Part shown: positions 18,483 through 22,500 of the stretch, piece after piece | Layout: each line of letters opens with the position of its first letter | How positions within the stretch are numbered: the stretch's first letter is position 1 | NCBI GenBank assembly: GCA_964020155.1 | Contig: OZ026548.1 | Span: 1,868,897 to 1,891,396 of the forward strand | From: Chondrilla cf. caribensis | Taxonomy: Eukaryota > Porifera > Demospongiae > Chondrillida > Chondrillidae | DNA: 22,500 nucleotides | Direction of reading: 5' to 3' | Notes under the pieces: generated by a model | The model's input: only the letters and a program-made list of their open reading frames with translations | Told to the model about the DNA's origin: nothing | Databases searched by the model: none | Position numbers and translations under genes: made by a program

Positions 18483-20561
18483 ATGCCTTACGAAGTAGCC
18501 GAATTGGAGAATTTCCACCTCGACCGTCGACAGTGGCGTATTGTGGAGGAATCGTCGTTAACTTTGAGTGATACGTCTCAATATGTGTTTTCTCTGTTGT
18601 TACTCTCTAAAACCGGATACCGAGGGATAGTCTCGTATCTGTTTCCTTCGCTTATTCAGAACGAAGGTATCCTCGTTCTACGTCAACAGGAGAGGGAACA
18701 AAAGGGAGAAATAACAGCGGAGACCGTTTTTCAACTGTTCGGTGGGAATACCCCGGAATGTGAGGGAGCGATGGGAGGAGTATACAACTTCTTGAAGGTC
18801 ATTTTATCCAAAGGAGATTTTAGCCTTACGGTAAATATTCTACAGGACCTGATTAAACCTTACGGACCGATCACTGTGGAAGAATTGGTGGATGTCGCAG
18901 TCAAATGGGATCTCGGCAGTTGTATGGATCATGAACGGCTCAAACGCTACGTCGCAGAGCAAGAGTTGAAGAGAGGGAGAACGGTTCTGCAGTGTGCCAT
19001 CGAAGAAGGAAAGGAGAATATGGCGGGAAAACTCATGTCGATTGCGGAAGAGAGTGATTTCCACGCAGTGGATGAAGAGGAAAACACAGTTGTCCATCTT
19101 GCGGCTAAATCTGGGAGTCAAGAAACATGTAGAACTGTTCTACATGATTTTAACCCTGTGAAAAATTTTATCCGCAAGAGGAGCAGTGTTTTGGACGTAG
19201 ACCCTTCCAACATCACGGTAGAGCTCGATTCCCACAACACAGTAGGAGACACACCTCTTGCTATTGCAGCAAAGAATGGTCACTTCGCCGTGGCTATGAC
19301 CCTACTTCTTGTTGATGCCAATCCAAATGTCGCCAATTGTGCATCAGGTTCCACTCCACTTCACCTTGCAGCAAGCGGGGGGTATACAGACCTTGTGAAG
19401 GCCCTCCTTGTCTTTGGAGCCAAACCTAATGTGAAAAATAACGAGGGTAAAACTCCTGCTGATTTGGCCACCAAACACCCCAAGGTACTGGAGTGTTTTT
19501 CCAAGATGAAGGAAGCCCTCAACAGCGATGAGCCTTTTGATGACAAATATATTGAATCAAATGGAGATGGTCCTTTCCTTTTATGCATGGATGGTGGAGG
19601 AATACGAGGACTGGCAACATGCATAATCCTTCGTGAAATTGAAGACAGAGTGAGAAAACAGGATCCCAATTTTGTGTCACTGGCATCGTACTTCGATTAT
19701 GTTGCGGGCACAAGCATAGGTTCATACACTGCTTTTTCCTTGGTTTATGGGAGACTAGAGATCAAAGATATCATAAAGCTCTTTTTTCATTTCAAAGAAA
19801 AAATTCTTAATAATCGCCGTCCATTTCCACAAGATGCAGTGGATAAGAGTCTCAAAGAACTATTCACGGAAGACACTCTCATGTCAGAAGTGACTGAGCC
19901 AAAGGTCATAGCCCTATCCTGCAAAGCTGATGTATCACCACCGATTTTACACATCATGCGCAATACGGGTGAGCCTCGAAACGGAGAAAAGGGACCGGAT
20001 GAATTGAAAGTGTGGGAAGCAGCAAGAGCCTCTTCAGCTGCCCCTACTTATTTCCCTCCCTTTGGTAATTTTATCGATGGGGGCATCCTGGCTAACAACC
20101 CCACAGTGGATTGCATCGGAGAAGTTATAGATGATCTTGTAGCGGAGGGAAAAGAACCTCGTCTTGGATTGGTGGTATCGGTAGGAACATGCAATTCTCC
20201 TCGCTCGAAGAGTGGAGACATCAATATTCACAGTATCACTCGACCATCTGATATTGTTGATGCAGCAGTCGGAGTGAAAAATTTTATTTCACTAGTTTTG
20301 GAGCAAATGTCATATTCGGGCGGGAGCCAAGTTGACCGTTCAAAATCTTGGTGTGCGAGTATGAATTGTCCATTTTTCCGCCTTGATCCAATATTAGATA
20401 AGAAGATTGACCTTGGAGAGTTGGACGAGAGGGTCCTTATTAATTTGATGTTTGAATCTCTGCTGTGTGTCAAGAGAGAATACAACCGCATAAATGCAGT
20501 GGCCAGGATTCTTCTCAGCAGACCTGCTCGTGTGTCAAAACGTGATAGCGTGTCCCGTTAG
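18483..20561 (+). CDS. Ankyrin-repeat patatin-like phospholipase, array copy 3 (divergent ends)
   Basis: Third intronless 692-residue member and the most diverged. Substitutions relative to copy 1 are concentrated in residues 1-165 (for example YVFSLLLLSKTGYRG and SYLFPSL replacing the corresponding segments), around 440-460 (KEKILNNRRPFPQDAVDKS) and around 600-650. Residues 461-596 carry only three differences from copy 1 (Asn529, Asn571, Val596). The catalytic elements are kept: DGGGIRG 370-376, GTSIG with Ser411, DGG with Asp532. Upstream is a near copy of the spacer that precedes copy 2, including TATAAAG 102 bp before the ATG. The 3' flank remains recognisable as related to those of copies 1 and 2 to roughly 20.9 kb but is far more diverged than the coding core, which points to homogenisation of the core by gene conversion or to selection. 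Intact and probably functional. Confidence 0.92.
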   Translation: MPYEVAELENFHLDRRQWRIVEESSLTLSDTSQYVFSLLLLSKTGYRGIVSYLFPSLIQNEGILVLRQQEREQKGEITAETVFQLFGGNTPECEGAMGGVYNFLKVILSKGDFSLTVNILQDLIKPYGPITVEELVDVAVKWDLGSCMDHERLKRYVAEQELKRGRTVLQCAIEEGKENMAGKLMSIAEESDFHAVDEEENTVVHLAAKSGSQETCRTVLHDFNPVKNFIRKRSSVLDVDPSNITVELDSHNTVGDTPLAIAAKNGHFAVAMTLLLVDANPNVANCASGSTPLHLAASGGYTDLVKALLVFGAKPNVKNNEGKTPADLATKHPKVLECFSKMKEALNSDEPFDDKYIESNGDGPFLLCMDGGGIRGLATCIILREIEDRVRKQDPNFVSLASYFDYVAGTSIGSYTAFSLVYGRLEIKDIIKLFFHFKEKILNNRRPFPQDAVDKSLKELFTEDTLMSEVTEPKVIALSCKADVSPPILHIMRNTGEPRNGEKGPDELKVWEAARASSAAPTYFPPFGNFIDGGILANNPTVDCIGEVIDDLVAEGKEPRLGLVVSVGTCNSPRSKSGDINIHSITRPSDIVDAAVGVKNFISLVLEQMSYSGGSQVDRSKSWCASMNCPFFRLDPILDKKIDLGELDERVLINLMFESLLCVKREYNRINAVARILLSRPARVSKRDSVSR

Positions 20562-21420
20562 CAAATGGCCTAGTTCAATCATGAACCATACAGAGTACCA
20601 GACTGAACATAATCTGTACATTATAGCTTGCTGCAAGGAGTTTGTTATCAACTGTACATGTATTCTTGCTCAGTCATTATTAATTCATCTAATTTTGATA
20701 TTAATTTTGATATTAATTTTACTTTGTACCTTCTGAACCAGTATCATGTCACAATAATCTCATAACAATTTCTGAATTATCAATTATTTGTAAGTGTATT
20801 GTCAATGGTGTAGCATGCATATGCACAGTTGATATCCATTAAATGAATATAGATAAATATACACTATCAATTCCGAACTACAGCCACTTAATTAAAATAA
20901 AATTAATGAGTAATTTTATTAAACAATTGTGGCTCCAATCACATACTGGGCGTCTCCTTTTGGTTTATCAACCTTCGCTGCACATTTCAAATTTCAGCCA
21001 TCATATGCATATTGCATGCGCTAGACATTTATCCCCATTTCTAATTCTCGTATATAGTTTTGAAATATAATATCCGTAATATAAATCCCCAGTTGCCGTA
21101 CACATAGTGTCCATGTACCATTCTGCCACATACGTAGGAGCACATCTATATAATATCTATTGAGCGTTACATACTGGAAGTAGAAATAAAAGTAGACTAG
21201 ATATATTACAGAACATACATACATACATACATACATACATACATACAGAACATACATAGCTAGATATAATACAGAACATACATACCTTTTCTCCTTCCTT
21301 TGTTGAGCAGGTTGAATTGCATCAAGTGTTACAGAAATATCACTATCCTATAATACCATACATACAAAAGCGAATATATGCCAGTACCCCCGTGTAATAT
21401 GCATATCTGTACTGTTGTGA
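20562..21420. other. 3' flank of copy 3 and unassigned AT-rich sequence
   Basis: The first ~100 bp follow the 3' flanks of copies 1 and 2 closely (GCAAATGGCCTAGTTCAATC and on). Similarity then fades in a diverged form to about 20.9 kb, including a short TTTGATATTAA duplication near 20.70 kb. From about 20.91 to 21.42 kb I see no gene and no similarity to the rest of the window. Confidence 0.6.
21213..21246. repeat. (CATA)n microsatellite
   Basis: A run of about eight CATA units, with a shorter separate CATAC run near 21280. Simple repeat. Confidence 0.9.
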
Positions 21421-21458
21421 AAAATCTTGGTGTGCAAGTAAAAATTGTCCACTGTTTC
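21421..21458 (+). pseudogene. Short relic of patatin coding sequence
   Basis: About 31 bases match the coding stretch for KSWCASMNCP near the 3' end of the three phospholipase genes, with three mismatches by eye. Read in that frame it gives KSWCASKNCPLF and then unrelated sequence. It lies on the plus strand, opposite to the inverted promoter copy beyond the TG tract, so it is not simply the missing part of that copy. Short, so chance cannot be wholly excluded. Confidence 0.5.
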
Positions 21459-21507
21459 CCCATGAAAATTCAATGTTTACACCAGCCCCTGGTTCATGCA
21501 TTCACAA

Positions 21508-21604
21508 CCCTAGTGTGTGCGTGTGTGCGTGCACGCGTGCCTGCGTGCGTGTGTGCATGCGTGTGTGTGTGTGTGTGTGTGTGCGTGCGTGTGTGCATGC
21601 GTGT

Positions 21605-21660
<56 letters not shown>

Positions 21661-21725
21661 GTGTGTGCGTGCCTGCGTGCCTGCGTGTGTGTGTGCATGT
21701 GTGTGTGTATATGCGTGTGTGTGTA

Positions 21726-21811
<86 letters not shown>
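21508..21811. repeat. (TG)n microsatellite, about 300 bp, interrupted
   Basis: Alternating TG with GCGTGC, GCATGC and TATG interruptions and a pure tract at the right end (about 21738-21810). It ends exactly at the break of the inverted patatin leader. Long alternating purine-pyrimidine tracts can adopt Z-DNA. Open frames within it are not genes. Confidence 0.97.
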
Positions 21812-21812
<1 letters not shown>

Positions 21813-22200
21813 CCGATTCTATACCTAAAACCATAGATTGAGGAAAAATCTATGCTAAAACCAAATTAACGACCGTCCAATAGGTTTATCTAGTGATATT
21901 CCTGACCCCTGTTAACTAGTATCACCTTTATATTACGCCTGTGGTGCAGGTCGGGTTACTAGGGTCGATTGTAGAGTTTCTATTGTGGGTGCTTGGTGAC
22001 TTACATGGGATGGTATATAGTCTATAGGTACCTAAATCATTGGTGGTGTCTTAGCGTAATCTTCGGTCCCAATGTGAAGTAAGACATTATAGAAAGAATT
22101 TAGCTGAAAGCTCATTTGCAGTTGTTTACACACTCAGTACAAGACCATTCCACTCATACGTAACAAATTGTCAGTGTGAATATATAAACAGGGTAATTAC
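21811..22200 (-). pseudogene. Inverted, coding-sequence-less copy of the patatin promoter and 5' leader
   Basis: Read on the minus strand this block follows the promoter block of copies 2 and 3: CCCAGACTGTA-like start near 22200, ACATTGGGACCGAAGAT, CGACCCTAGTAACCCGACC, an intact TATAAAG (21932-21926), CTAGATAAACCTATTG, and the leader TAGGTATAGAATCGGA. Homology stops abruptly at about 21811 inside the leader, where a TG/CA microsatellite begins; no ATG or coding sequence follows. It has an extra segment of roughly 30 bp near 21830-21865 relative to the intact copies. It is either a decayed fourth cassette in reverse orientation or an inverted fragment. Confidence 0.8.
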
Positions 22201-22204
22201 AGCC

Positions 22205-22500
22205 TGGTGTGTGTACATGTAGCTCTGGTGTGTACAGATATATAGTGATGATGTGTGTGTAGCTAGTGGTGGTGTGTACATATAGTTCTCCAGTGTGTAT
22301 GTACAGCAGTGGTGTGTGTACAGCTATAGTAGTGGTGTATGTACAGCTAGTAGTGGTGTGTGTACAGCTATAGTAGTGGTGTACATGTACGTACCGCTAG
22401 TAGTGGTGTGTGTACAGCTAGTGGTGGTGTATGTACAGCTACATATAGTAGTGGTGTACGTACGGCTAGTAGTGGTGTGTGTACAGCCTGTAGTGGTGTG
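22205..22500 (-). repeat. Inverted minisatellite of the array spacer (continues past window)
   Basis: Units of 'gtagtggtgtgtgtacagcta' are the reverse complement of the minisatellite in spacers A and B. Here it lies directly against the promoter block, whereas in the forward spacers about 0.8 kb of other sequence separates them. Confidence 0.8.

Noticed and set aside
21378..21841. Cys/Val-rich open frames at the TG tract
   Set aside because: Pure dinucleotide repeat translation; only the short KSWCAS-like relic at 21421-21458 has outside support.

Overview
This is eukaryotic, almost certainly animal, nuclear DNA. Two spliced genes with GT-AG introns can be rebuilt exon by exon: the 3' part of an inversin-like ankyrin/IQ gene and a complete mitochondrial complex I subunit gene, NDUFS8. 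The introns are short and crowded with microsatellites, minisatellites and small inverted-repeat elements. The mix (cilium-type inversin homologue, animal-like NDUFS8, compact introns, moderate GC, ankyrin-patatin family) would suit an early-branching animal such as a sponge, but the sequence alone does not settle the species.

Layout. (1) 1-5023, plus strand: the last four exons of an inversin-like gene. Its introns hold (CAATCTCAC)-type repeats, long TG, CT and CA tracts, a near-perfect 143-bp hairpin, a 179-bp TA-flanked MITE, two abutting pogo-like MITEs and a 28-bp minisatellite. (2) 5024-5441: short AT-rich convergent spacer. (3) 5442-8601, minus strand: NDUFS8 in five exons giving 214 residues, with a different minisatellite in each of introns 2, 3 and 4. 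(4) 8602-9287: head-to-head spacer with a TATA box for the next gene. (5) 9288-20561, plus strand: three tandem, intronless, equal-length (692-residue) genes for ankyrin-repeat patatin-like phospholipases. The repeat unit is about 4.6 kb, and near-identical 2.5-kb spacers each carry a minisatellite and a TATA promoter. (6) 20562-21810: diverged 3' flank, a tiny relic of the phospholipase coding sequence, a CATA repeat and a 300-bp TG tract. (7) 21811-22500, reversed: an inverted copy of the cassette's 5' flank and minisatellite. It keeps its TATA box, but the coding sequence is absent and the TG/CA tract starts where the 5' UTR breaks off.

The most notable feature is the patatin array. Its members show mosaic similarity suggestive of gene conversion, a divergent unrecognised N-terminal region, an unusual nucleophile elbow (GTSIGS), and an orphan promoter pointing back at the 3' end of the last gene. 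Biochemically they look like relatives of calcium-independent phospholipase A2 (ankyrin repeats followed by a Ser-Asp patatin domain). A role in lipid signalling or innate defence is only a hypothesis. NDUFS8 and the inversin-like gene appear to be ordinary, conserved single genes unrelated in function to the array.
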